DNA of 64,000 nt from Clostridia bacterium (GTDB lineage Bacteria; Bacillota; Clostridia; Christensenellales; UMGS416), in the NCBI GenBank assembly GCA_016938675.1, contig JAFGUF010000012.1, forward strand, positions 62,001-126,000. Reading direction: 5' to 3'. The notes under the pieces are model-generated. The model was not told the DNA's origin. It saw only the letters and a list, made by a program, of their open reading frames with translations, and made no database searches. Of the stretch, positions 29,168-39,913 are shown in pieces (positions within the stretch are counted from its first letter, which is position 1; every line of letters starts with the position of its first letter). A program made the position numbers and the translations under genes.

Positions 29168-31375
29168 ATGAAGAAATTTTTTACAAAAGATATCTATAAG
29201 CAGGTTATGAAAAAACTCAGCCTTACAGCACTTTTTACATTGGTGATTTCTGTAATGGCAACTATTATCATGATAGGTGAGCAGTTTTCCGGCTTTTACG
29301 GAATAGGTTCATTTTACTACAGGTATAACGGCTTTACTTTTATTGGCCAGCGCGGCTATACAGCGGCAGGCATTGCGCCCGTGCTTATCTTTGTTATGTA
29401 TATAGCGCCTCTGCTTTTCAGCTATCTCGCGTTTAAATATCAAAACAAGAGATCGCTCTCGGATAAACAGCACTCCCTGCCCTACACTATGACTCAGCAG
29501 TTTGTTTCCCGCTTTCTTGCTGTAATTACTATTCTTTGGGCAATAATTATAATTACGCTGATTACCGCCTGGATAGCCCTCGCCGCGAAGTCAGCCATCT
29601 ATCAGCCTTCCTATCTATTGCTTTCAGCTTTGGGATACATGGCAGGCTCGGCTTTAATAGCCGCCGTGATGTCCGCCGCCATGAGCTTTACGGGCAATTT
29701 GTTCGCCAATATTACAGTAGCGGGCGTACTGCTGTTTCTTCCGAGAACCATACTGTTTATTATTGGCCAGTCCTTCACAGGAATGATAGGCAATTATGTC
29801 CTGCTCAACAATACCAATATATTTCTTAACCCGGCATCTAATATACCCGTCGGCATACTTCTCGATATCTCAATGCTATGGGAATACCGCGGCGTGTCCG
29901 AGATACTGACAAGCGGGTCAAGCATTATATACACTTTGATTCTTGCGGCTTTTTACTTTGGTTTAGGTCTTTTGTTAAGCAAAAAAAGAAAATCAGAGCT
30001 TGCAGGAAGCAGCTTCAAAGGGAACACTCTTAAGTACATTTTCGCTTCGCTTATTGTCACGCCTATTGTTGCCTTTATGGCGTATTCACTCATATCAGAA
30101 TTTGGCCGCAGCCACAGCCTGGCATATATTGAATTTAAACCATATATTATTATCCTGGCCTTCGCCATAATAATATTTACAATAGTAGCATTTTTGTTTA
30201 AGATAAAACCAAAAAGCCTTCTTAAGGGATTACTTGTATTTGTCTGCGTTTCAGCAATATCTTCCGGCATACTCGTATCCGGAGCTGCTATTGCAAAGGC
30301 TGCATATCTGCGCCCTGTAGATGCTGACAAAGTAGAATATGTAATGATAGACTTAAGCCCTGAAAAAACATACAGGAATACTCCTGTGTATACATACGGC
30401 ATGCTGCAGGCAAAAGGCGTAAAAGTATACGATACAGAGCTAATAGAGCTGCTTGCCGAGAATACACGCATTCAGTCAGGCATAATAAACGGCACACTGC
30501 CGACAGCAGAATATGAAGAATACGGATTATTCAATCCTAATCTTGTATGGTGTGAATTTCACCTGAAAAGCGGAAGGAAAATCGTGAGGAACGTAATGCT
30601 GAACGAAGGAGAAAATTCCCTCAATTTCACGAATCTTCTTCTTGCCAATGACGAATACTCCGAGGCTCTGCTAAAGACTCCCGATAAAGATGAACTGCAG
30701 GGATACCACGCTGGATATATTTTAAATGAAGAAAAACAAGCCATAGATATTGTTGTATCTACTCTTCTTGATGAAATAAAGCTGGCCGATTCAGAGAAAA
30801 GAAACGTTATGCCCTATTATCTGGACATGTATGTTTCAAATATATACAATCCATACGATTCATACGGCTCGGTAGGCAGTATCTATGTATATGGCCAAAC
30901 AAAGGATGGCGCCTACTCCAACACTTTCCAGATAAACAACCTTGTACCGGTATCCAAGCAGCTCTTCCTTAAGTCGAGTTTTATCATTAACAAGGACGCT
31001 GCGCAAAATGTCTACAAGATGATTCTTGAAAGAAACGACAGCATAAATTACATGAATATTCAGGTATGGCTGTGGGATAACAGCACCCCGGATGCCCCCT
31101 TTAGCAGTCTGATATATTATTCTGAGCCCGAAGAACGCAACACCATGGATCCTGAAGATATGGCTGCAATGCTGGAAGCTTTCAGCAAAACTACAGCGGA
31201 TGAATTTGATACAACTGATAAATACGCTATTGTAAACATACAAATTAATACAATAGATGAATACTACGACACGGATTATCTGGATGCCTACATTCCACTG
31301 ACTGACGAACTGTATGAAGCCCTTATGCTGTTCGCTGAGGAAAGTATGATGCAGCCTACGCTCCCGAATGGCTAA
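29168..31375 (+). CDS. ABC transporter permease (multi-TM)
   Basis: Multiple TM helices; ATG 29168 immediately after the ATPase stop. Confidence 0.75.
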   Translation: MKKFFTKDIYKQVMKKLSLTALFTLVISVMATIIMIGEQFSGFYGIGSFYYRYNGFTFIGQRGYTAAGIAPVLIFVMYIAPLLFSYLAFKYQNKRSLSDKQHSLPYTMTQQFVSRFLAVITILWAIIIITLITAWIALAAKSAIYQPSYLLLSALGYMAGSALIAAVMSAAMSFTGNLFANITVAGVLLFLPRTILFIIGQSFTGMIGNYVLLNNTNIFLNPASNIPVGILLDISMLWEYRGVSEILTSGSSIIYTLILAAFYFGLGLLLSKKRKSELAGSSFKGNTLKYIFASLIVTPIVAFMAYSLISEFGRSHSLAYIEFKPYIIILAFAIIIFTIVAFLFKIKPKSLLKGLLVFVCVSAISSGILVSGAAIAKAAYLRPVDADKVEYVMIDLSPEKTYRNTPVYTYGMLQAKGVKVYDTELIELLAENTRIQSGIINGTLPTAEYEEYGLFNPNLVWCEFHLKSGRKIVRNVMLNEGENSLNFTNLLLANDEYSEALLKTPDKDELQGYHAGYILNEEKQAIDIVVSTLLDEIKLADSEKRNVMPYYLDMYVSNIYNPYDSYGSVGSIYVYGQTKDGAYSNTFQINNLVPVSKQLFLKSSFIINKDAAQNVYKMILERNDSINYMNIQVWLWDNSTPDAPFSSLIYYSEPEERNTMDPEDMAAMLEAFSKTTADEFDTTDKYAIVNIQINTIDEYYDTDYLDAYIPLTDELYEALMLFAEESMMQPTLPNG

Positions 31376-31401
31376 TATTCAACAATAGATAATATCGTTA
31401 A

Positions 31402-31436
31402 TGCCCCCGGCTTAATTACCGGAGGCATTTTTGTTT
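31402..31436 (+). terminator. Intrinsic terminator
   Basis: ATGCCCCCGG-CTTAATTA-CCGGAGGCAT-TTTTG. Confidence 0.7.
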
Positions 31437-31454
31437 TAAACTTTTATATTTTAT

Positions 31455-32273
31455 CTAATCTTTTCCTGTCTGTGCAGGGCCATCGTACATAATGCTGCCA
31501 TCTGTAAAACTATCAAAATCCAATACAAAGTATTCCATTAGTCCCATGCTGGAGTTGGGCTCAACACTGAAAACCAGATTCCACTCTCCGTCCTCCGTTG
31601 ATGTGTAGTCCTGATAATAGGCATTGTTTTCATAGTTGCCGTCTTCCCATACAGCCGCGCGATAGAATCCCTCATTATCCACAGCCAAAAGCGCCCAGTA
31701 CCATTTGCTGGCTTCCAACTTGAGACTGCTTTCCCTGAATTCTGAATACTTCGCTATAAATACATGCCCATAGTTTACATGGTATGGCTCTCCGTTTTCA
31801 AACTGCATATACATTTCATTGTTGCCAAGCAGCATAATACGGTACATATCTGTGTTATCTGTCATAAATTTTACAAGTACAGCCTGTCCGTTGTTGCGGT
31901 TATCATACTTCAATGATTCATTCCTTCTAAACCATGTACCTTCATTTTCTGCAGCGAATATAAAATATGTGCCGTCATCACTTGGCTTTTTGATATCAAT
32001 GTAGGCGAACTGTCCGCCCTCGTTTTCCGTCATGGATATTACATCTTCTCCGTTTATAACCCGTGGATTATTCAAAAGCTCTCCTGCCATAATCAATGGG
32101 TCATTTAGGTCAGGCTCGGGCTCTGGTGTCGGCTCTGGTGTCACTTCCGGCGTAGCTGGGGCTTCGGTTGCCTCCTGTGTCGGTACCATCGTTGGTGCGC
32201 TCTCCTCAGGAGCCGCACACGATGCCAGCAGCATAGCCGCAATTACAATTAATAGCAAAAATCCTCTTTTCAT
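31455..32273 (-). CDS. Hypothetical lipoprotein
   Basis: Lipobox LLIVIAAMLLASCAAP followed by a Pro/Thr/Glu-rich linker. Confidence 0.7.
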   Translation of the reverse strand: MKRGFLLLIVIAAMLLASCAAPEESAPTMVPTQEATEAPATPEVTPEPTPEPEPDLNDPLIMAGELLNNPRVINGEDVISMTENEGGQFAYIDIKKPSDDGTYFIFAAENEGTWFRRNESLKYDNRNNGQAVLVKFMTDNTDMYRIMLLGNNEMYMQFENGEPYHVNYGHVFIAKYSEFRESSLKLEASKWYWALLAVDNEGFYRAAVWEDGNYENNAYYQDYTSTEDGEWNLVFSVEPNSSMGLMEYFVLDFDSFTDGSIMYDGPAQTGKD

Positions 32274-32531
32274 CTCATTCTTCCCTTCTTTTTGTTTTCA
32301 TTCTCAGTATATATTAATATTATACATATAATGCTATTAATATACACATTTATACTATATTATACTCTATTTACTAAATATATCAATGTGCATGCTTATT
32401 TGCCACAAATTAAATATATATTTATGCACTTTACACCAATGTTAATTATTAATTAATTTGATATTACGAGTTGACTTATATTCAATTATTTGATATTCTA
32501 TTCAATATTATTTAACATTTTGGAGAAAACA

Positions 32532-33710
32532 ATGAAATTATTTAAACTCATAGGAAAAATTATTCTTGCTTTACTGGCTATATGCGTAATTGCCATAGGT
32601 ATATTCCTGGCAGTTAACGTGGATTTTTCGAATCCTGACAGCCTTGAAGCATTTTTAGACAACAAAATGAAAAAGATGGGTGTTGCAGGGCTTGCCTTTG
32701 CTGTAGTCGACGGTGAGGAAATATCGGAGTTCTATTCATACGGATACGCCGATATCGCAAACAAAACACCTATTAATGAAGATACCATTTTCCAGATGGC
32801 CTCCGTTTCAAAAACCGTTACCGGTACAGCCATCATGCAGCTTAGCGAAGCAGGAAAAATAGATATAGATACGGATATCAACGAGTACCTGCCGTTTAAG
32901 GTCAGCAATCCGCATCACCCGGAGACAACAATAACAACGAGAATGCTGCTTACACACACTTCCTCTATAATTGATAACTGGGATGTCTACGATTCCTTCT
33001 ACACCATTGATTCAGGCGGCGGGGACCCAACTATTAGCCTCGCTGACTTCAACAAAGGTTATCTGACACCAGACGGAGACTACTACGACACAGAGCTGAA
33101 TTTTTCTGAGGAAGCTCCCGGAGCATATTATGAATATTCCAATTGCGGCTACGCGCTGCTTGGGTACATAGTAGAATGCGTATCAGGCACAGAATTTAAT
33201 AAATACTGCAATGAGAATATATTTACGCCCCTTGGAATGGACAGCACCAGATGGTTTTTGTCTGAAACTGATTTATCCAGGCTGGCAAAACCTCACGAGG
33301 GTGAAAACGCACTTCCCTATTACAGCTTCGCCACATACCCGGACGGCTGCCTGAGAACTTCAGCAAATGACTACAGTAAATTTCTTTTGATGTATATGAA
33401 CGGAGGCACGCTGGGCGGCGCAAAAATATTGGAGCAAAGCACTATTGAGGAGATGCTTAGGCCTCAGGTAATTGATTTATATGAAAATCAGGGCATAACA
33501 TGGGATCTTAAGGTGCCTGAGGAGATATTTATTAATTGCGACAGCTACGTATACGGTCATAGCGGCGGCGACCCGGGAATATCAACAATGGTTATGTTTA
33601 ACCCGGAAACAAATAAAGCGGCTATTCTGCTTATAAACAGTGATCTGGAGCTGAAGGAAGTTCTTACATATCGTCAGATAATAAAGAGAATGGTTAGCGA
33701 GATATCATAA
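32532..33710 (+). CDS. Membrane-anchored serine hydrolase (beta-lactamase/class C-like)
   Basis: SVSK motif (FQMASVSKTVTGTAIMQL), YSNCGYALLG, HSGGDPG. Confidence 0.9.
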   Translation: MKLFKLIGKIILALLAICVIAIGIFLAVNVDFSNPDSLEAFLDNKMKKMGVAGLAFAVVDGEEISEFYSYGYADIANKTPINEDTIFQMASVSKTVTGTAIMQLSEAGKIDIDTDINEYLPFKVSNPHHPETTITTRMLLTHTSSIIDNWDVYDSFYTIDSGGGDPTISLADFNKGYLTPDGDYYDTELNFSEEAPGAYYEYSNCGYALLGYIVECVSGTEFNKYCNENIFTPLGMDSTRWFLSETDLSRLAKPHEGENALPYYSFATYPDGCLRTSANDYSKFLLMYMNGGTLGGAKILEQSTIEEMLRPQVIDLYENQGITWDLKVPEEIFINCDSYVYGHSGGDPGISTMVMFNPETNKAAILLINSDLELKEVLTYRQIIKRMVSEIS

Positions 33711-33730
33711 TAATAGTCCTAGCATATTAC

Positions 33731-33757
33731 AAAGCGCCGCAATACTGCGGCGCTTTT
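33731..33757. terminator. Bidirectional intrinsic terminator
   Basis: AAAGCGCCGC-AATACT-GCGGCGCTTTT between convergent genes. Confidence 0.75.
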
Positions 33758-33779
33758 AATATTTATTTGATATTTGATT

Positions 33780-34988
33780 CTATTTCTTTCTTCCCCTGTT
33801 TATTATCGGCCTTGCAGCCGCACCCATTAATTTTAGCAGCGGGCTTTCCATTTCTTTGCCTATCTGCTTCATCGCATTCCTTATTTCTAGGTTCTGCGGA
33901 CATTTTTTCTCGCATTTGCCGCACTCAATGCAGCTGCTGGCGTAGTGCGCATTGCCGTCTGCCGTCATTATGCCGTTGTAGGCTATGTATTTCAGCTTGG
34001 CGCCTGCCTTTGAGAACATATGGTAGTTATTAAGCTCCTTCAATACTCCCGGAATATCAATCCCAACAGGACACGGCATGCAGTATCCGCAGCCAGTGCA
34101 GCCTATTGTCAATAGCTCAAGGTATTTATTTCTTACATCCGCTATTATTTTGTTTTCCTTTTCGTTCATAGCGCCGGGCATGGATTCGCTCGCCACTTTT
34201 ATGTTTTCGTCTATATGCTCCATTTTGTTCATGCCCGATAGCAGCAGCGTAACCTGCGGATGATTATATATCCATCTTAGTGCCCAGTCAGCAGGCTTTC
34301 TTTTTATTTCCGCTGTGTCGTATATTTTCTGTATCTCTTCGGGTATTTTATCCGTCAGCGAGCCTCCGCGCAAAGGCTCCATCACGATTATTCCCAATCC
34401 TTTATCTGCAGCGTATTCGATGCCCTTTATGCCCGCCTGATAGTTCTCGTCCAGAATATTGAACTGCACCTGACAGAAATCGAAATCATATCCGTCTACT
34501 ATCTTGAAAAAGTCCTCCTGCTTGCCGTGGAAGGAGAAGCCCATGTGGCGCACTTTGCCCTCTTTTTTTATTTTGTCCATCCACTCCTTTATGCCAAGGT
34601 CCACCATCTTCTGCCAAGTGGATCCGCTGAGGCTGTGCAGCAGGTAATAGTCCACATAGTCAATATTAAGCTTGCTTAACTGCTTATTGAATATTTCGTC
34701 AAACTTTTCAGATTTGCTGATGGTAAAGCACGGCAGCTTCGTAGCAACATACACCTTTTCCCTTACTGCCTTGTCATTGAGTATATGCTCCCCCAAGAAG
34801 CTCTCCGATGCCCCTCTGTGATATGGCCATGCTGTGTCCAGATAGTTTACTCCGCCTTCTATTGCGTGAAGCACCTGTCTTTTTGCTTCCTCTGCGTCTA
34901 TGCTGCTGCCCTTCGTCGGCAGCCTCATGCATCCGTATCCGAGAACTGATAATTTGTCTTCGGACTTCGGCATTTTTCTGTACTGCAT
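33780..34988 (-). CDS. Aldo/keto reductase with C-terminal 4Fe-4S clusters
   Basis: AKR N-terminal domain; CTGCGYCMPCPVGIDIPG and CIECGKCEKKCPQ. Confidence 0.92.
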   Translation of the reverse strand: MQYRKMPKSEDKLSVLGYGCMRLPTKGSSIDAEEAKRQVLHAIEGGVNYLDTAWPYHRGASESFLGEHILNDKAVREKVYVATKLPCFTISKSEKFDEIFNKQLSKLNIDYVDYYLLHSLSGSTWQKMVDLGIKEWMDKIKKEGKVRHMGFSFHGKQEDFFKIVDGYDFDFCQVQFNILDENYQAGIKGIEYAADKGLGIIVMEPLRGGSLTDKIPEEIQKIYDTAEIKRKPADWALRWIYNHPQVTLLLSGMNKMEHIDENIKVASESMPGAMNEKENKIIADVRNKYLELLTIGCTGCGYCMPCPVGIDIPGVLKELNNYHMFSKAGAKLKYIAYNGIMTADGNAHYASSCIECGKCEKKCPQNLEIRNAMKQIGKEMESPLLKLMGAAARPIINRGRKK

Positions 34989-35037
34989 ATTTTCTCCTTT
35001 TTTCTACTTTATCCTTTATGTTACACCATGTAACTTA

Positions 35038-35544
35038 TCACTTTTTGACTGATAATTTGATGTCCTTAACCATTATAAGCCAGTCGCCCATATCCCTATA
35101 TACTTCAAATCCCTGATTTATGTAAAGCTTCAATGCGTAGTTATCCTTAGACACTGCAAGGCTGATTTTATCAATCCCCTGCTCTGCCGCTAAGGCCTCC
35201 AGCTCCTTTATTAGCTTTGCTCCTATTCCTTTGCCGCGGAATCCCTCGGCTACTGCAATAGCTAGAACCGGCACACAATCGTCCATGTATCCGCGCATTG
35301 CATCCTGCTCTTTCCATAGCCTGAACCACGCCGCTCCGGCAGGCACGGAATCAGCCATAGCTATTACGCCGGTGTCCTTTTCTCTATGCCCAAAGCCCTC
35401 CAGCGCCTTTTTTACCTCCGGATAGCTTAATCCTTCCTCAAAGCCCGGTGGGTTTTCGCCTCTGCGCCAGAATACAGCTTCATAAAGCATCTTCCTTAAG
35501 AATTCAAAATCATTTACTTCTGTTTTTCTCAGGGTTACCTGCAT
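35038..35544 (-). CDS. GNAT-family N-acetyltransferase
   Basis: LAIAVAEGFRGKGIGAKLIKELEALAAEQG motif. Confidence 0.9.
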   Translation of the reverse strand: MQVTLRKTEVNDFEFLRKMLYEAVFWRRGENPPGFEEGLSYPEVKKALEGFGHREKDTGVIAMADSVPAGAAWFRLWKEQDAMRGYMDDCVPVLAIAVAEGFRGKGIGAKLIKELEALAAEQGIDKISLAVSKDNYALKLYINQGFEVYRDMGDWLIMVKDIKLSVKK

Positions 35545-35683
35545 TTTTCCTCCGGCAGTTTATCTTTTATTGTGCTTTTTATATATTCTATCACAAGTAG
35601 TTGATTTTATAAATTTCTTTTGTACATTATGGATTTGAAATGTATAATAATAGAAATATAAAAAAATGACTTATGAGGCAAAA

Positions 35684-37192
35684 ATGATTAAGAAAATAAC
35701 TATAGTGACCCTTTTTCTTTCTCTCCTATTGTGCGGCAGCGCTATGGCCAACGACGCAGGCAGCGTTTACATAGCGGAGGATCTATTCATTAAGGCCGCC
35801 CCAATCACCAAAAACCTGACAATCGGAGAGGAATTCAAATTCGAGGTTGAGTTTACAAATACCACCCCATACAAAATGCGCATAGGCTACTGCACCAAAG
35901 TATTCGGCGGAGAGTATGATGTGTTCTATAATGACTCCGGCCAGCTTCATACAGAAATTCAAGACGATGATATCTATATCGAGATTGAGCCCTTTGAGAC
36001 ACTGGAGGTTGAGTTTTCCTATATAATTTCTGATTCACTGGACTGGTACTATAAAAATGGCGAGTTCTACACCAGCTTGGACTGCCAATTCAGGTATTGG
36101 TTTGATTTGTCTGATGATGACAGGGATCAATTCCAGGCAGAAGGATACGAAGAATACGATTATGTAACCTATCTTAAAAATCCCATACCAATTAAGATAA
36201 ACAATCTCAATGACGGAAAAGGCGTTTTTGATATATCAGTTACTTATCCTGAAAAACGGATTTCCTTCGTTCCCATCAATTCTGATCTACAGGTACACTA
36301 TGAAAGCAACACTTATACCGCAGAATATGAGACTATCGCATATTTGGCCAGTAATGCCGGAGCAATAGCTCACGTTAACAAGGGCGGCAGCATAGTTGAA
36401 GCAGGTGAAAACAGCACTGATATTGAATTCTCTTACTGGAATACATACTATATAGTTCGTGATGATATAGAGGAAAGCCTGAACGCGCCTGTAAAAATAA
36501 TCATCCAGCTTGATGACGGGATGTATTACGCACTAGAATATAGTGAAGAGCGCGAGACATATTTTCCTGAACCCATCGGTTTTTATATAGAGTATACGAT
36601 ACCCACAGATACTGACGGCGCAAATGTAACTGTAACAAACAAATACGATTGGGCTATAAAAAACATAGTTCTAAGCTTCCCCGTTGACATATTTAGTTAT
36701 GAACCCAGCAGTGAAGATATTTTGATTTCCTACCTTGCGCCCGGAGAGAGCGTCACCTTCTACGCCGAAATGAAAAGTGAATATAAGGGTTCCTTTATGT
36801 ACGGCTATATAGGAGATAACGATGATATGTATATGTTTTATTACTCTGGTTCCTACGATGGTAAGGTGTCTAAATTCATCGAATACTCCTCCCACTTTGA
36901 AAGGGCATATGAGCCAAGCCCCTTGATGCACGCGCCCTATCCCCCAGCTACGCCAACTCCGGAATCAGCAATTGAGGCAACGCCCGATGTTTTGCCCACG
37001 CCTAGGCCATCTTCCATCGCTTCGTCGCCGCCTCAATACACAGATGCGCCTGCAGCGACACATATGAGCATCGTGAGCATCAGGAGCAAGGGCGATTTCC
37101 CAGCGTGGGTTTGGATGCTTTTTGCGCTGGCTTCAATAGCCTCGGTTATTCTCACTCTCTATTTGCTGATTAAAAGCAGGGATTCACAGTAG
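35684..37192 (+). CDS. Hypothetical secreted protein with C-terminal membrane anchor
   Basis: Signal peptide (IVTLFLSLLLCGSAMA), Pro-rich stalk, C-terminal TM (VWMLFALASIASVILTLYLL). Confidence 0.65.
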   Translation: MIKKITIVTLFLSLLLCGSAMANDAGSVYIAEDLFIKAAPITKNLTIGEEFKFEVEFTNTTPYKMRIGYCTKVFGGEYDVFYNDSGQLHTEIQDDDIYIEIEPFETLEVEFSYIISDSLDWYYKNGEFYTSLDCQFRYWFDLSDDDRDQFQAEGYEEYDYVTYLKNPIPIKINNLNDGKGVFDISVTYPEKRISFVPINSDLQVHYESNTYTAEYETIAYLASNAGAIAHVNKGGSIVEAGENSTDIEFSYWNTYYIVRDDIEESLNAPVKIIIQLDDGMYYALEYSEERETYFPEPIGFYIEYTIPTDTDGANVTVTNKYDWAIKNIVLSFPVDIFSYEPSSEDILISYLAPGESVTFYAEMKSEYKGSFMYGYIGDNDDMYMFYYSGSYDGKVSKFIEYSSHFERAYEPSPLMHAPYPPATPTPESAIEATPDVLPTPRPSSIASSPPQYTDAPAATHMSIVSIRSKGDFPAWVWMLFALASIASVILTLYLLIKSRDSQ

Positions 37193-37316
37193 CAAAGTAA
37201 AACCGTCGTAAATGGCGGTTTTAAATTATTATTTTATACTAATAAATAAAATATTTGGTATGTTCTTTTACTAATACAAATAGATAGGCTAATTTGTCAA
37301 CATTAATGATTTGCTT

Positions 37317-38693
37317 TCAATTTGCGCCACAACATTTCTTGTATTTTTTACCACTGCCACATGGACATGAATCATTACGACCAACATTCCTATATATTTT
37401 TACATCTTCCTTTGTTTTTGCAAGATAAAAGTCTTTTTCATTTATTTCTCCTTTAAAAAGCTTGATTATATCAACTAAACAATGTATTTCTTTACTAATA
37501 GCCTGATTATTAATGTCAAATTTCATATCGGCTTTTTTACATATTGATAATTTTGAAAACCCACTCTTCATCCTGTTTATAACCTCTTCCATATGCATAT
37601 TAAGTCTTTTGTCTATTACTAAATCCTCGGCTTCCTCTAGAATGTATAATATGTATTCACAATCACTAACTAGCTCTTCTGCGAGCTTAGTGAGAGAGAT
37701 TGGCAAGCTATTACCAAATAGTAATCCTCTTTTCATCTCAACAATACCCTTTATTTTATCTAGTAAATGGGTGATTATATTGAAATACATATCGTTAATT
37801 AGGTTCTTTTTGTTTGGAAAGGAGGGAAGCTTACTATTAAATATATATCTAATAAAGCCAAGCATATATATGGAATTACTGTTCTCCAAATCTAGCTCTT
37901 TTAAATATCTAGTCTCCATTTGTATAGCACATAAAAGATTCCCATTTGAGTCATCAACATTTAAAAAAATCTTATCATATTTTTCATCATATTTTACAAT
38001 GGTATAGAATATTGATAATAAATTTTCACATGAACCTAGCCCCTCATCTTTTATGCATATTCCATTGATTTGAAGAATATACTCTCCATCTACTTCTTTC
38101 TCTGTTTTATTTGTTATAATAATACCTCGAAGCAATGGAACCATGTCGGCTTGCGTAATTGGCACATGCGTTTCCAAAGCTGAATGGACATCCTTGGCAA
38201 GTTGTATGAAATCATCATGGTTTAATAAGAATATCTCAAATGCATTTATTATTACATTTATGGTCTCTTGCAAATGTGAGAATAGCTCCATGAACTCATC
38301 AAAACTAATTTCCTCATTTAACCCTTTCTTTTTATTTCTAAAATTTATTACTCTGTCTGTATTGTTGATTTCGTAATCTACGTGAGCTTCTGCATGCCGA
38401 ATAATTTGATTTACTCCATCAGTTAATCGGTCTAATTTATACTTGCTACTTAATGAACTAAACCTATTTACAATATCGGAAAAGCCAATTGGCTTATTAA
38501 GCATACTAGAGTCATATGATTTATTTTTAAGAAGATCACAACAAATATAAAGAATAATTGAAGTATCTCTATATACCCCTTCACATAAATCTTTATACCA
38601 TTTTATAGTATTCAATATCACAATTTTTTCATCTGCGTTATTTGAACATATAAAAGAAGTTAATATATGTAGTTCATAAATTTTATTCATCAA
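37317..38693 (-). pseudogene. SEC-C motif protein, C-terminal part of a reading frame interrupted by TAA at 38823..38825
   Basis: C-terminal [20 protein letters not shown] (SEC-C). The frame is open upstream to 38822 and in phase with 38823..39674. Confidence 0.6.
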
Positions 38694-38822
38694 AAATATA
38701 TATCTATCTTTATAGTCTGTAAAATATGCAGTAAATTCAACAGGTGCATTTGCGTAAGCTTTTTCTAAAATATTGTAAGCAGTGCTTAATTTTTTAAAGT
38801 ATTCATTTTCATCAAAAAGTAT

Positions 38823-39674
38823 TTAGCTGCCGTTCATATATACAGATAACAAAAGAAAATCATCAACTTTGTAATCTTCATAATTTTTTGTTAGGTATTT
38901 TCTGAAATAATAAAATGAATCTTGGCTCAGCAGCTTTATTGTTTCATCAATACTTCCTTCGTTTTGGTTGAACAAAGTTAAAGCTGAAAAAGCAGAATAA
39001 TTCATACCTCCATTGCTAAATAAATCAATTGCACTATCAATAGAAGCAGAGGAATATAATCTGTCTAAGATTCTAGTTTCACTAGATATTTCATTAAGTT
39101 TTTCCTGTCCAAGCATTTCTTTTTCTTTTGCAGATTCCAAGCTGTCAACAATAGTACAATCCAAAAATGTTATATACGCACTTTTTGTTGCTAACGCAAT
39201 TCTTAATAAACGATTTTTTGCATTTTTGTTAAAAATATCTTTTGGCTTAAATTTCAGAGTATTAATTATTGGATTATATATCTTTGAATAGAAATGCTCT
39301 AGCTCTGTGAGAGTATTATGAAAATCGTCAGAAGCAAGTGCTTCAGATGTTAAGTCTAGTTTTTCGAATAATTCAGGAGCTATAATTTCTTGTAGTATAT
39401 TTATCTGTCTATGTATGTATTCGTGTTCATTATCTATTTTATCTAGTTGAATAGTATTTCCCCTAATTTTTTCCCTAAGTTCTCTAAGTTGAGATTCTTT
39501 TTGGGCAACAATATTAAATACTTGTTCCAATTTTCGTTGTCTTGTTTCATGCAATAACTCTTTTTTTTCTAAATCATCAAATACTTCACCACAAATAGAA
39601 CATTCTTCAGCTTTTGCATTGTTGATATGTCCTTGATTGCATTTAATTACACTAAAGTCTAGACTTATAATCAT
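38823..39674 (-). pseudogene. N-terminal part (zinc-ribbon plus coiled coil) of the same interrupted reading frame
   Basis: CNQGHINNAKAEECSICGEVFDD zinc-binding motif then long helical region; stop TAA at 38823..38825, in frame with the SEC-C ORF. Confidence 0.6.
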
Positions 39675-39846
39675 TACTTCTCCTTATTTTGAGCGTTAGA
39701 AGTCAATATATTTTTAAGTTTACATAGTTATTATAACATACATAATATAATTAATGTGGCTAAATATGTTAATATAAAGAGTAATGATACTTAATTACTA
39801 TAGATATCAGTGCTAATATGGGTTTGAGTCTAATAATTTCCATAAT

Positions 39847-39893
39847 TAAAGTGCATCTCATTAGACTGTATCTAGTCTAAAAGGTGCACTTTA
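39847..39893. terminator. Long hairpin, probable terminator
   Basis: AAAGTGCA...TTAGACT-gtatc-TAGTCTAA...TGCACTTT. Confidence 0.5.
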
Positions 39894-39913
39894 TTAGTTG
39901 GCGGTTTTTTAAT

